In this document: positions 11,580-21,785 of the stretch, one piece after another
How positions within the stretch are numbered: position 1 is the stretch's first letter
Layout of the letters: each line of letters begins with the position of its first letter
Assembly (NCBI GenBank): GCA_947650365.1
Contig: OX393557.1
Coordinates: 26,256,385-26,320,384 of the forward strand
Origin: Chamaelirium japonicum
Lineage: Eukaryota > Streptophyta > Magnoliopsida > Liliales > Melanthiaceae
Reading direction: 5' to 3'
Length of the DNA stretch: 64,000 bases
Program-made: the position numbers and the translations under genes
Notes under the pieces: generated by a model
Told to the model about the DNA's origin: nothing
The model's input: the letters and a program-made list of their open reading frames with translations, nothing else
Database searches by the model: none

Positions 11580-11890
11580 TTTCCCGGGGTGATAGTTGGA
11601 GCGCTCGGCGTGGGACGGTGCTGATGACGTGCTCCCGCAATGTGCTCAACCGCCGGCGTGGTTGGGACATGGCGCGCGACTGGCGCTCGGTAATTTCGGC
11701 CCGGACCATTTCTTGCCTTATCAGTCAACCGGGAATCTCGGGAATATGGGTTGCTCTCCCGTAACTGTTGTGCGACCGAGATTTTCGGGTTCAACCGTTA
11801 TACATTTTGGGGACGTGATTCTCAGGGAACTCGACCCCCCTCGAGCCACTTCTTTGTACTCGGCCGACCATCAGAGAAGGGGGGGCACTC

Positions 11891-14133
11891 TGTTGAGCGT
11901 CCATTTGGTGCGATTTAACCCTTCTTTATCATGCACATAGCGTCACTTTGCCACGTAAAACTTTCATAATACACGTAAACTGCATGAATTTCTTTGCACC
12001 ATAATATAGTAGACTCTCATACGAACCCAATGGCATATTGGTTCGCTCTCATACACATCATGCATGATAGCTATACTGTCTAATAATCCAAATTATTTCT
12101 TTTATCGATAATCGCATATTGGAATCTTATGGACGTCATTTCATGTGTGATTTTCAGGGAATTGATCCGGTTATCGATGCAGTCAGTTCAAGAGCGTTAT
12201 GATCAAGCAATGGATATTCTCACGACAATGCGATGGAAGTTGTACAGGCCGTATGCGAACATTTCTGAAGGACCGATGATGAATGCGGATGATGATAAGT
12301 GGGTGACCAAGTCTTCCACGTGACCCCATTGCACCCAGCCTTTCATCTCATTAACCACCGTCGTCCGATCCAACACTCCCATGCATGCATTACCCATGCA
12401 CGTTCATTCCATCAAACCCCAACCATCCGATTTAAAAACCTATGCATGCAGCTGTACCCACCGAACTCTTTACTTTCCTCTCAACCACCCAACCGTCCGA
12501 TCTATCTCTAGCCGCCCCACTTAGCAACCCAATATCACAGCCATCCGATCCACAAATCTGATGGCATGCAATCCATCAGCAGCCTCTTTCTCTTTCATAC
12601 TTAATCCCAGCCGCCTAAGCCTTTAAAACCCCATGCATGCAGCGGCCAGCACTCCACCACTCACAGCCGACCATCTCACCGTCCCACCTAAACACAGCCG
12701 TCTGTTCCGCTCTTTCCCACACAATCACAGCCAACCCAGTGCACCCAGCATGCAAACCGAATGCATGCAACCCGAGAACGTAGCAGCCGAACGTCTCTCT
12801 CTCTACCAAACTCCCCTCTCTCGGATTCTCTTTTCATCTCTCTCTCTCTTTCCTTAACAACCCAACCGATATTCTCTCTCTTTCCTTGATTCTCTCTCCC
12901 GAACTCCTCTCTCTCGGATTCTCTTTCTTTTTCTCTCTCTCTTCACCGATCTTCTATCTCTCCTCCTTGCTTTTCTCTCTCTAACCCAACCACCTGATCT
13001 CTTCAAAACCCATGCAGTCGTCCGGGTCATACACGCAGCCCTCCGGTTCTCTCTCTAAAAACCAACCGAACGTCTCTCTTTCGGGGGCCTTTCTTTTCGA
13101 TCTTACCCGATTCTCTCTACACCAACTCGAATGTTCTCTATCCCCTATATAAGGGGAGGCTCGGGAAAACAAAAGGGACGACCCAGGGGGAGCTCTCACC
13201 ACCGTAAACCTTCCACCATCTTCCATCTTCATCACCACCGAAGCTTAGGACGACCGAACCGGAGCCATCATCACACGCTCCATCATCACAAAGCTGCACA
13301 CCGACATCATCGCCGGGTTCGTCATCAAAAAGAAGGAAGCATCCATCGTCAGCGCTCGTATGGCCATGCGAGGCTAAACACCCTATTCTAAGACCTGGAT
13401 GAAGCCTTGTAGTCAGATCTAAACTCTGTTTTTATGTGCTATTTCCATATTTCCGTTCGTTCAATGAAATAATGTGATCTTATTTATCTCATGAAAGCTT
13501 GATAGGAATTGCATGCAGTAAGTCCAATTTATTCTCCGTTATTATTAGGGTTTTACAGAAGTCGATTTCATAGTCTTATTCTTCGTTATTACGGAAAGTT
13601 TTACGGGGAATTATTACATAGTCTTGGCTTTTGTTATCACTACGAATTTTACGGAGGATTGCTTTATCTTATTCCTATGAAGCGAGAAAGATCGCTACAT
13701 TAGTTCACCTTAATTGTGCTTCTTATTGAATACCTTCCGCGGGGTTAGATTGACTTCGAATCTCCGTGAGAGTCGTGGAAATCATATAAAAATACGGTTT
13801 AGATCACTACTTGTGCGGATTCTAGGGCTTAGAATATCGCATCCATATCTGAACTTCCACACTGCACCACATTACCTTAATTAGTTAATCTGCATGCTTT
13901 AATCTTGATTAGTTTACTTTTTTACAATCTCATAGAACCAAATCAACAATATTGCTCATTAAGTAACTTAGGTAGATAGATTAATAACCTTAGATTAGAT
14001 AGTTCCCTCATTAGCAATCCCTGTGTGATCGACCTCGTAATACGTACCGCTCCTACAAAGCGATTCGTGCACTTGCGAGTTATAATTTAGATCAAATTAA
14101 CCCCTCAATTTAGGATTAGTTTAGATCGCATCA
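11891..14133 (+). mobile_element. Solo LTR nested in the Tat LTR
   Basis: A 2243-bp insertion that starts TGTTGAGCG and ends CGCATCA. It is flanked by the 5-bp duplication CACTC (11886-11890 and 14134-14138), and the left LTR at 911-930 shows the uninterrupted sequence. There is no coding capacity and no internal LTR pair, so it is best read as a solo LTR left after recombination. A TATA box (TATATAAG at about 13145-13152) sets its orientation as plus. The 3' part (13870-14130), with alternating ATTAG/TTAAT tracts and GATCGACCTCG, is of the type seen in long Tat-type LTRs. Long U3, family not recognised. Confidence 0.88.
13145..13152 (+). promoter_or_regulatory. TATA box of the nested solo LTR
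   Basis: CCCTATATAAGGGG in a CT-rich region. The sequence downstream contains a leader-like stretch. This could act as a stray promoter pointing towards 14000. Confidence 0.55.
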
Positions 14134-14803
14134 CACTCCCCCCTCGGTTTCGTGCATGGCCGACCAGCAGCAAAAAGGAGGGGCAGTCCCCCCCTCTCTC
14201 TGCTTTAGTGTGCAACCGACCACCAGAGGGGGGGGGGGGGGGGGGTGGACTCCCCTCTCTCTCTTTTCGCCTGCGGCCGACCTGCAGCGAAAAGGAGGGG
14301 CAATCCTCCCCTTTCTCCTCTTCGTGCGTGGCAGACTCGCGACGAGATTGCTGGCCCTGGTAGGTTCGCTCGCTTCCCCCTCTCTACTTTAGTGCACGGC
14401 CGACCACCTGGGGGTGGGGGGGGTGGACTCCTCCCCTCTCTCTGCTTTCGTACGCGGCCAACCAAGGGGGGGGGGGGGGGGGTGGACTCCCCCCTCTCTC
14501 TTTTCGTGCGCGGCCGACCCGCAGTGAAAATGAGGGGCAGTCCCCCCCTTTCTCCTCTCCGTGCGTGACCGACCGTCGACGAGATTGCTGGCCCCGGTAG
14601 GTTCGCTCGCTTCCCCGAGGCGCGAAACGCCCCCATTCTCATCTTTGTGCGCGGCCGACCCATGACGAGATTGACGGCCCCGGTAGGTTCGCTTGCTTCC
14701 CCAGGGGCGAAATGCATGGTCGGCTCACAACGAATTGCGCGGCCGGTCCGCGACAAGGTTGACGGCCATCTTCCGGTCGGACCATCGAGGTACACACAGC
14801 TCC

Positions 14804-15345
14804 CCCCTGGTTAGCGATCCGATTTCACTTACTCTCAAGGTCCTGCCATAACGACTTCACCACATCATGGATATTACCTATTAATTGCTGGTTCCAATTA
14901 ATACGCTAAAGCATATTGAGTAATAGGCAGGTTTGCTGAGCACCATGTTTCCGAAATCTAGCAGTTTCGGAAAACCTCCCGACAATCAGGTCGTTGTAGC
15001 CAAAAGTTATTGAGCCCCCCTTGTCTGTTATTACACCAAGTAAAATGTTCGCCTCGGAAACAATCATCCTGTATCCCACTCCGCTGCAGCATCTGTAGAA
15101 AGGCTAACGAGCTACTCGTCCATCTAAATGGACGTCCCCCCCACTTGTCAGTTGGGTCAAGGATACGGTTAAAATCACCGGCCTATAACGTACCAAGGAA
15201 TCTCCAAAAGGCTCATCCGAACCATATACGCCCACAATATCTCTCTATCACAGTCCGAAGTACTTGTATACACTGTAGATATCATGATCGGACTTGCTCG
15301 AGGGCATGTGACGACCATATGTAGCATCTTCCTTGCCGGATTTCT
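14804..15345 (-). pseudogene. L1-type LINE ORF2 fragment, endonuclease half
   Basis: Minus-strand reading frames give EIPWYVIG, then a GDFN-like segment, SLAFLQMLQRSGIQDDC and EHFTWCNNRQGGLNNFW, which match the C-terminal part of the apurinic/apyrimidinic-like endonuclease of plant L1 ORF2 (FTWxNNRxG box). Stops and frameshifts occur throughout. It continues, across the Tat insertion, into 1-288. Confidence 0.75.
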
Positions 15346-15736
15346 TAAAGGACAAAGGACAAGTGTCCAAAATATAACTAAAGCTTATGTATGATAATAC
15401 AGAGCAATTCAATGGAGATTACCCTTTTAAACTAGGTAATACATGGTAAAAAAACCATATATCTTATTATATATAAGCATTATGGATACAGTATTCTCGA
15501 ATTGAGAAGAAGCTAGTGAACAAGGAGAGGATTTAATCCACTTATTTCTATAGTTTTCAGATGGAAACCATTAGAAACCTATCACAACGATAGCGTAGGA
15601 GACGAGCAAAGCAAAACGAAGCGAAACCCCGAAGTTATTATCCATGTAGATCCCCGTACCACCCTATAGCCACCGAAAACATGCGACAAAAATGATAGAA
15701 CATGTTAATTCTTAGTGTAAAAATGGTCGTTTAATT
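15346..15736. other. No gene recognised
   Basis: AT-rich sequence downstream of the peptide gene on the minus strand. It would contain that gene's 3' untranslated region. I see no clear polyadenylation hexamer and no protein motif. Confidence 0.5.
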
Positions 15737-15994
15737 TCATTGACGGGGTGATTTGATAATACCCACATTACTTGGACGAGGAACAACGGGATCATCAGGA
15801 TCATCATATTTCTCGCCAGCGTCTCCCTCAGATGCAAGCACAACCTATATATGTAATCCGAAAGATAATGATCAATGGAGACAACTTCAGTCCTCGTATA
15901 AAGGTAAAGAGAGGCCGGGGGAGCCCACCTCGCAAGAGAGCATGACGACGATTGTGACGAGGAGCAGCAGGGACAGTGTAAGCAGCTTCGCCAT
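15737..15994 (-). CDS. Candidate small secreted peptide gene, two exons
   Basis: Exon 1 (15929-15994) starts at ATG and encodes MAKLLTLSLLLLVTIVVML followed by SCE, a clear signal-peptide core. An 84-bp intron (15845-15928) begins GTGGGC after GAG and ends ATATATAG. Exon 2 (15737-15844) continues in the same phase to TGA, giving 57 residues in all. The probable mature part is acidic and proline-rich, has no cysteine, and contains GEKYDDPDDPVVPRPSNVG. A tyrosine in an acidic context is typical of sulfated plant peptides, and the DP-rich core loosely recalls PSY peptides, but that is only a resemblance. A TATA-like box lies about 95 bp upstream. The copy at 20429-20591 has the same exon 1 and nearly the same intron length, which supports the splice model. 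No family is firmly recognised. Confidence 0.5.
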
Positions 15995-16084
15995 GGCTAC
16001 GCGTGGAGGAGCTAGGGCTTAGAACTTACACAAACTCTCTTGAGCTAGTGGAGGAGCCGAGTGGGAAACAACCATTTTGAAGGA

Positions 16085-16093
16085 GTCTTATAG
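16085..16093 (-). promoter_or_regulatory. Possible TATA box of the peptide gene
   Basis: The minus strand reads CTATAAGAC about 95 bp before the ATG at 15994, a reasonable distance for a plant core promoter with a short leader. Confidence 0.4.
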
Positions 16094-16229
16094 CTCGATC
16101 CGGGCAACAAGAAAGATCCATCTGAGACAAGCCGTTCTCTTTGTTGTCTGTGGTGGTTGTCTACACTCTTTTGGCCATCAAAACCTTCGATCCATATGAA
16201 GAGGTACTGGTTAAGGGATTATTAGCTTA

Positions 16230-16400
16230 AGGGTAAATTACACTAACACCAGTTGAATTATATGACAATTACAATGATAACACCTCTTGTTTAATTGTCT
16301 ATATCAGATAGCCCCATCCGTTAGTCAGCAGTTAGAGAAATGGATGAAAAATATTGACATATGCTGATGTCAGCCTATTTGAGACTGTTTAGTTTACCCG
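16230..16400. repeat. End fragment of a DNA transposon (GGGTAAATTACACT type)
   Basis: The stretch opens with GGGTAAATTACACTAACACC, a form common at the ends of plant Mutator-like or related non-autonomous elements. A similar opening occurs at about 23842. No matching opposite end was found. Confidence 0.35.
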
Positions 16401-16554
16401 CACCTCTTTAAACAAGCAAGATCTGATTTTTTTTCACTTGAGAGAAAAAATAAATGACAGGAGAGAGAAAGAGGGTTCTAGTGCATGCATATTCAGCCAA
16501 CTCCGCCGCCTGCCTTCACCTCCAATCCATACCACCTCATAACCCACCTCCACC

Positions 16555-17186
16555 TAGGGTTGTAGCTTAGGCGGGTTGGACCTGACCCAACCCGAATTTT
16601 GAGTGGGTTTGCGTTGATGTATTTGAAGATTGGGTTGGGTTAGGATTGAAAAAATACAACCCGAGTTGAATTTGGGTCGGGCTCAGGTTGAGGGGTCGGG
16701 CAACCTCACCCAAAACAAACCCGAGACATATGTATATCTATGAGGTTGTTATATATAGGTAACAATCACAACCATCCCCAGTACTCATATGTTGAGGGGT
16801 CGCAATCATAGTCATCCGTTTCACCCAGTCCCAAATTATTTATTTACTTCTTGCTTATCAAATGGACATTATCTAATGATCTAGTAAATTGTATGGATAA
16901 AAATGCGAAAAAAGTTGTATGGTAGTGTTAGCAAGTATAAGTTTTTTAAAAAAATTTGATCTTCAAAGGGTAAAATTTTAAACAATAATTATACCCGAAC
17001 CTGCACAACCCAACCCGTCCTACCAACTTCGGCTAACCCGAGCCCAAGCCGAGCATAGAAATTTTTGCTTGGGTTGGGCTTGGGCTTGGGCTGGGCATCT
17101 CGGGTTGGAGGTTGGGTTCGGTTGGGGGTTTTAGTACTTTGGTTTGGCTTGGGTTGGGTTGGGGGTTTTAGTACTTGGGCTTGGGG
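16555..17186 (+). mobile_element. hAT-like MITE rich in GGGTTGGG, copy 1
   Basis: It starts TAGGGTTGTAGCTTAGGCGG and shares its whole length, in the opposite orientation, with the better-preserved element at 21053-21699. Shared segments include ATGTATTTGAAGATTGGGTT, GTAACAATCACAACCAT and AACCCGAGCCCAA. The terminal 400 bases are built of GGGTTGGGCTTGGGC-like runs. The right terminal repeat is lost or altered. No transposase is present, so it would depend on an autonomous relative. Confidence 0.7.
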
Positions 17187-17309
17187 ATCCTCCGGCGATC
17201 TCTATCCAGATCCGATATTCCCCAGCGATCTTTGCCCAGATTTGGCCATCCTCCGGCGAGCTTTACTAAGATTCGACCATTCTCCAGCAATCTATACCCA
17301 TGAATTTAG
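17187..17309. repeat. Four copies of a 31-bp minisatellite
   Basis: Units start at 17187, 17217, 17248 and 17279 with variants of ATCCTCCGGCGATCT followed by ACCCAGAT or a similar ending. They directly abut the right end of the preceding MITE. Confidence 0.7.
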
Positions 17310-17499
17310 AAAGATCTACCCGAAATCAACTCCTCTTTCTTCCTTCTAGATCTCTTCTTCTTTTTCTTTCCCCCATGCATGGCCAAAATTACCATCCCCC
17401 TTGTTCGTTCATCTTAGGTCGAAATGATGGAGGAGGAGGGTGGAATGTGGTGGTGAGAGGAGGAGAACGAGGTGGTGGTCGAAACCCTAATCCTTGATT

Positions 17500-18190
17500 G
17501 ACGGTGGTTTGTCCTCATTGTGTTATTGTTCTAAGAGGGTGTAGAGATCGATACTGTGTGTCGTGGCCTAACAAATGGTGAGCCATTGTCTGACGATTGT
17601 AATCTCTTAGTAAAATCCTAATCCTTGATTGTAGGTATATATTTCTTTTGGTGTGCTTGCATGATCAACATCTTCTCTGGTGGTCGATCTCCGAAAAAAC
17701 TTCCCACCTCGAACCTTGCGACATGCTTTCGGAAAGACCCGGTGGTCGGATCTTGAACGTCGGAGCCTTTATCACCCCCAACAAGTGGTATCAGTGCCAT
17801 TGGTTCAATGCTAAGCGGACCTACCATGAAGTTTGACATAGAGAAGTTTGATGGAAAAATCAACTTTGGCTTGTGGCAAGACAAGTCAGGGATACGTTGA
17901 TTCAAGCCAGGTTACGCAAGTCACTGAAGGGCGTGAAGCCGGTGGATATGAAGGATGTAAATTAGGAAGAATATGAGTTAAAGACAGCTAGCAAAATTCG
18001 GCTATGTCTGACGAAGAACATCTTGACACACGTGTTGAGAGAAGGTTCTACAGTAAAACTTTGAGCAAAGCTGGAGGAGTCTACATGATGAACTCACTCA
18101 CTAACAGCCTATAAATCAAGCAGAAGTTGTTTACGCTTAGAATGGAGGATGAACCAGATATGAGAGATATTCAACTAAATTAGATTAAAG
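17500..18190 (+). pseudogene. Copia-type retrotransposon relic: LTR end, primer site and gag
   Basis: The primer site TGGTATCAGTGCC (17786-17798) resembles that for initiator Met tRNA. From the ATG at 17826, frames encode MKFDIEKFDGKINFGLW and then ELKTASKIRLCLTKNIL-like and EDEPDMRDI-like segments, the classic start of Copia Gag. Several frameshifts and stops break it. Only the gag region survives; pol is absent. Confidence 0.8.
17786..17798 (+). other. Copia primer binding site
   Basis: TGGTATCAGTGCC, one base different from the usual TGGTATCAGAGC site for initiator methionine tRNA, placed just upstream of the gag relic. Confidence 0.7.
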
Positions 18191-19002
18191 TTCAAGAGAG
18201 GAAAATCTAAGGCGGGGCGAATCCACCACTTGCTTTATACTACGCTAGTTTAAGCTTATAGAATTTACTATTTCTACTGGATGATTCGACCTATAATGCT
18301 AAAATCCTTGATGGAGTCTGAAGAAGGATCCTACAACTGTCAATGGCATGAATCATGTATCTTCAGTTAGTACGATCTGTCTCCAATTGAGCACGGATCG
18401 TCTTCCCTAAGAATGATTCATCTTGTCAAAAGATTATAGGTAAGATTATATTCAAATAAAATACCCAACCATTGTGTACATGGTATGTATTATCTGCAGT
18501 GGGCACGATCCATCCCTTTTAGGAAATGAGCAAAAATATTGTTACAATCAATCAACAGTTAAGGTATTTTATCATATCAAATTGTTACTCTTTGCTAACG
18601 GATTGTTACTCTTTACTAATTGTTACTTTTTTACTACGATTGTTACACTTTATATGTAGGGATAAAATTGTTTTTTAAAAAATTTCTTTATTACATGTGC
18701 TTGATAGAAGGAGCCCGCATTAGCTAGAACTAACGGATTTTCTCTTTACCAATTTTTACTCTTTTGCTATAATTTTTACACTTATTTATAAGGGTAAAAT
18801 TATCATTTGAAATTTTTTGTTATTATATGTGCGTGGGAGAAGGAGCTCGCGTTAGACAAAGTCCAACTACAAGAGCTTAACGTAAAGTTCAAACTTTACA
18901 TACACTTAACGTTAAACGAAAACCTTTTTAAGGAGCTAACGTTAATATCCCTTAAATAAAAGCTCAATAATGCCCTGCACATTTCAGCCCAGTCCAATGT
19001 TA
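18191..19002. repeat. Decayed LTR-like sequence
   Basis: Around 18210-18500 the sequence parallels 25490-25830: AATCCACCACTTGC against AATCCACCACTAGCC, GGCACGATCCATCTT-like strings, and a GGATCGTCTTCC motif. It is probably a remnant of the same LTR family. The remainder is AT-rich with repeats of TTGTTACTCTTT. No gene seen. Confidence 0.45.
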
Positions 19003-19564
19003 GAGTACATCCAATGGGCTCCTACAATTATTTCCTATTCTTCAAAACTTATAACTACCACATAGGCTGGGAATGAAATAGCACTCCAATGGGTTCCTCG
19101 ATCTCTCCCTATTTTTGTGTAAAATGACCAAATCAAGACCCATGAAAATAATCTTTACAAGGGCTATTCTAGAAAGGTAGAAAGTCAATAGACTTTCATT
19201 TAATGCAAACTGGGGCCCACTATTTTTAGGTTTCCCTGCTTCACTCATCCACCTCATGGAGAAGAGTAGGGAAATATCAAAAAAGTGAAATTTGGTGAAG
19301 CCCGCTGGAGCCCCTTTTGATTGCTTTCTCCGTTTCTTTCGGTAAAACAAGGAAATATCTAAACGAACTCGTTGGAGGGGAAATTTTTCTGCACATTCTA
19401 TGTACTCTACGACCGTGGGGCCCACAGCGATTCAAGAGACATGGGATAGCAGGCCCCATCACATGGGGGTAGTGGCCCCCAGCACTTAGAGTTGACTGAT
19501 AGGCTCTAGGCAACGGTTGTAGCGTACGCAGGATGTTGAAAATTTTCCCTTGTTGGAGATGCTC
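19003..19564. mobile_element. Tourist-like MITE, TSD TTA
   Basis: It begins GAGTACATCCAATGGGCTCC and ends TTGTTGGAGATGCTC, so the ends are imperfect inverted repeats of the GAGCATCTCCAA type. TTA flanks both sides (19000-19002 and 19565-19567), the 3-bp duplication expected of PIF/Harbinger-type elements. Length 562 bp, no coding capacity. Confidence 0.78.
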
Positions 19565-20428
19565 TTATAGCCTGCCCGACCCTGCCACCAGCCCAGCTCT
19601 GCCAGGGCGCAACTTGCGAGTCAAAACGCACAAAAAAAAAATTTCGCTGATTCTCCCGTCAAAAAAAAAAAACCAAACTCAATCCGTTGGTCGCTCCTCT
19701 TTGCCACGACTCCCGCGCCAACCGCCATGGTCTCCAGAAGGCAAGAACGCCGCCCGGCCCGCCGTCCCTGTAGGCTATTATCAACCTCCGACGGCCGGAC
19801 CTCACTATCGTCGTGAGCTCTCCTCTTCTTCATGCCACACGCGAACTTCTCAAACACCAAGAACGCCGCCCTCCCTTTGCATTCATCGACCCCCGCGGCT
19901 GCACCTACCCGCCCTTTTCCCTCTGGATTCCAGCCTCACCTCTTGCCTAAGGTAGAGTCCCGAGTCTCGACTCGAAGAATCAATAATGAAATCAAACAAC
20001 CGGATCGACTTTTCGATTTTGCATTGTGGAGGTTTTGAAATATATAGGTTTAGGTTTTTTTTTTTTTTTGGTAGAAAGGCTTAGAATTTCCATTGGCAAT
20101 AGAATTTTCCTTTGGCCATTTGTGATGCTTGTTTCTGTCTCCCTCTCTTGTTTTTTTAATCCAGTTCACAGAATATTTTCTCCCTAAAGGGAGCTGTGAT
20201 TGGATGTATGTAAAATTTTCAGGTTAAATAGCATCGCTCTATCGCAAAGCTTTATATTTTCTGTTTTTTATTTGAGCAATACAATAAAGTTGGTTGTTTG
20301 GGAAAAGCATATGAAAAAGGTTTAGAAATTTTAATCTCTGTTTTCTTGCTGTGAGCCAGTTAATTGATGTCACAATTTGTAGATTTAGAAATTTTAATCT
20401 ACTATGTTTTTTTGTCACGCACTTTCTA
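19565..20428. other. No certain gene; GC-rich exon-like stretch at 19680-19960
   Basis: A GC-rich region contains ATG codons (19727 and 19832 on the plus strand). The reading frame from 19832 is rich in Ser, Pro and Ala and reaches a possible donor AAG|GTAGAG near 19950. It could be the first exon of an abandoned gene, but no protein family is recognised and no second exon was found. A poly-T tract lies at 20055-20072. Confidence 0.3.
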
Positions 20429-20591
20429 TTATTCATTTGCAAACTGCATTATCGAAAAAATTTAATGATCAATGGAGGCAACGACTTCAGTGGTAGTAGG
20501 TAGAGAGAGGTGGACAGAGCTAGCCCACCTCAACTGAGACCATGGCGACGGCGATGAGGAGCAGCAGGGACAGTGCAAGCAGCTTCACCAT
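20429..20591 (-). pseudogene. Broken paralogue of the secreted peptide gene
   Basis: Exon 1 (20529-20591) encodes MVKLLALSLLLLIAVAMVSV plus E and ends with the same GAG|GTGGGC donor as the 15994 gene. A candidate acceptor TGCAG lies 85 bp on, against 84 bp in the intact copy. The second exon then stops after four codons (TAA at 20429-20431). The sequence around AATGATCAATGGAG is shared by the two introns. The copy keeps a signal peptide but no mature peptide. Confidence 0.55.
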
Positions 20592-20776
20592 GGCGCGATC
20601 TACACAAGGGTGGGAGAGAGTGGAGGAATAATTCGGGGGGTGTTACAGCTTATGCACTACAAGAGTAGTGGAGGGAATCAACCCTTTCTTTTTGTGTCGC
20701 CCGATGGATGCAAAACGGTACACCCAGATGATCCATTTGATACATGACCTTCTCTTTGTCAGTTTGTTGTGGGTTG

Positions 20777-20998
20777 AGGGGGTGGGACTTGGGCGGGTCT
20801 GACCCGAACCCGACCCGCCCAACCCGAATAATGGACAAATATGGGCAAAACTAGTTAAAAACTTGGACGGATTTGGATAAAAAATTATCAACCCGATTTC
20901 AATTTGGACGGATTTGGGTACTGATCTTCCTAATTAAGGTTTGTGCAAGTCGGGTTGGGCATGGGCAGACCCTTCAACCCACCCAAGTCCCACCCCTA
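20777..20998. mobile_element. Short hAT-like MITE
   Basis: The ends read GGGGTGGGACTTGGGCGGG and, inverted, TAGGGGTGGGACTTGGG. About 220 bp. It lies 55 bp from the next MITE. The target duplication is not clear, so assignment rests on the terminal repeats. Confidence 0.6.
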
Positions 20999-21052
20999 GG
21001 TTGTGCTTCAATAATCCCGCCTCAAATGGGCCTTCTCTTTGTTGGGTGCAAT

Positions 21053-21699
21053 TAGGGCGGCAACTCGGGCAGGTTAGATCAGGTTTTGGGTCAATCTAAG
21101 TACAACCCAAGTACTAGAACCCTCAATCCTACCCCTAACCCAACCCAAGATGCCCAGCCCAAGCCCTACCCAAGCGAAAATTTTCAAGCTCGGGTTGGGC
21201 TCGGGTTAGCCCGAGTTGGTAGGATGGATCAAATTGTGCGAGTTCAGATATACTTATTTCTAATCGTTGTTCAAAATTGCAACCTTTAAGGATAAAAAAT
21301 GAAAAAGAACTTATACTTGCTAACCCTATCTTACAACTTTTGTTGCATTTCTATCATTGTAATTTACTATAAAATCAGATAATACCTATATTTAATAAGC
21401 GATAAGCAAGTACATAATATGGGACTCGGTTAAACAGATGGTTGTGATTGTGACCCCTCAATACATGAGTACTAGGAATGGTTGTGATTGTTACATATAT
21501 ATCACTCGCTCACATGCATACATGAGTACTCGGGTTCGGATTAGGTCGGGTTGCCCAATCCCTCAACCCGAGCCCGACCCAAGTACAAGTCGGGTTGTAT
21601 CTTTTCAACCCTAAAGCCACCCAATCTGCCAATACATCAACCCAAACCCACCCAAAACTCGGGTTGGGTTGGGTCCAACCCACCCAAGTTGTGGCCCTA
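21053..21699 (-). mobile_element. hAT-like MITE rich in GGGTTGGG, copy 2
   Basis: Terminal inverted repeats TAGGGCGGCAACTCGGGCAG and TAGGGCCACAACTTGGGTGG are flanked by 8-bp sequences GGTGCAAT (21045-21052) and AGTGCAAT (21700-21707). A duplication of 8 bp fits hAT. It is a reverse-orientation copy of 16555-17186. Non-coding, 647 bp. Confidence 0.8.
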
Positions 21700-21785
21700 A
21701 GTGCAATCCGGATTGCACCCAGTGACGTGCGAAGCATTGATCGGCGGCGTGGAGGTGTGGGACCCACAAGTTAACATGCCAATTA

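Larger units (their letters stand above)
289..14798 (-). mobile_element. Ty3/gypsy LTR retrotransposon, Tat lineage, with antisense ORF
   Basis: A full-length but decayed element, read on the minus strand. Both LTRs begin TGT and end CACACA on the plus strand. A 5-bp target duplication GCTCC flanks the element (284-288 and 14799-14803). Domain order in the minus direction is gag, aspartic protease, reverse transcriptase, RNase H, a second RNase H-like domain and integrase. The second RNase H and an antisense ORF near the 3' LTR are known traits of the Tat lineage. The coding region carries many frameshifts and stops. Without the nested solo LTR the element is about 12.3 kb. It landed in a LINE. 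Confidence 0.92.
11251..14798 (-). repeat. 5' LTR of the Tat-type element, interrupted
   Basis: The LTR consists of 11251-11890 plus 14134-14798; the part between is a nested solo LTR. Joined, it is about 1.3 kb against 1.2 kb for the left copy. Expanded G runs in the internal 52-bp repeats explain much of the difference. The TATA motif is retained at about 11569-11579 (minus). Confidence 0.93.

Noticed and set aside
15737..15994. Assignment of the peptide gene to the GASA/snakin or PSY families
   Set aside because: There are no cysteines, which excludes GASA. The resemblance to PSY is limited to a DP-rich core, so no gene symbol is given.
19533..19955. 140-codon plus-strand frame
   Set aside because: It begins inside a MITE end and runs through a GC-rich stretch in the wrong phase for the exon-like reading. 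No motif.
20777..20998. 8-bp target duplication for the short hAT-like MITE
   Set aside because: Flanks (TGTGGGTT and GGTTGTGC) do not match well enough to claim one.
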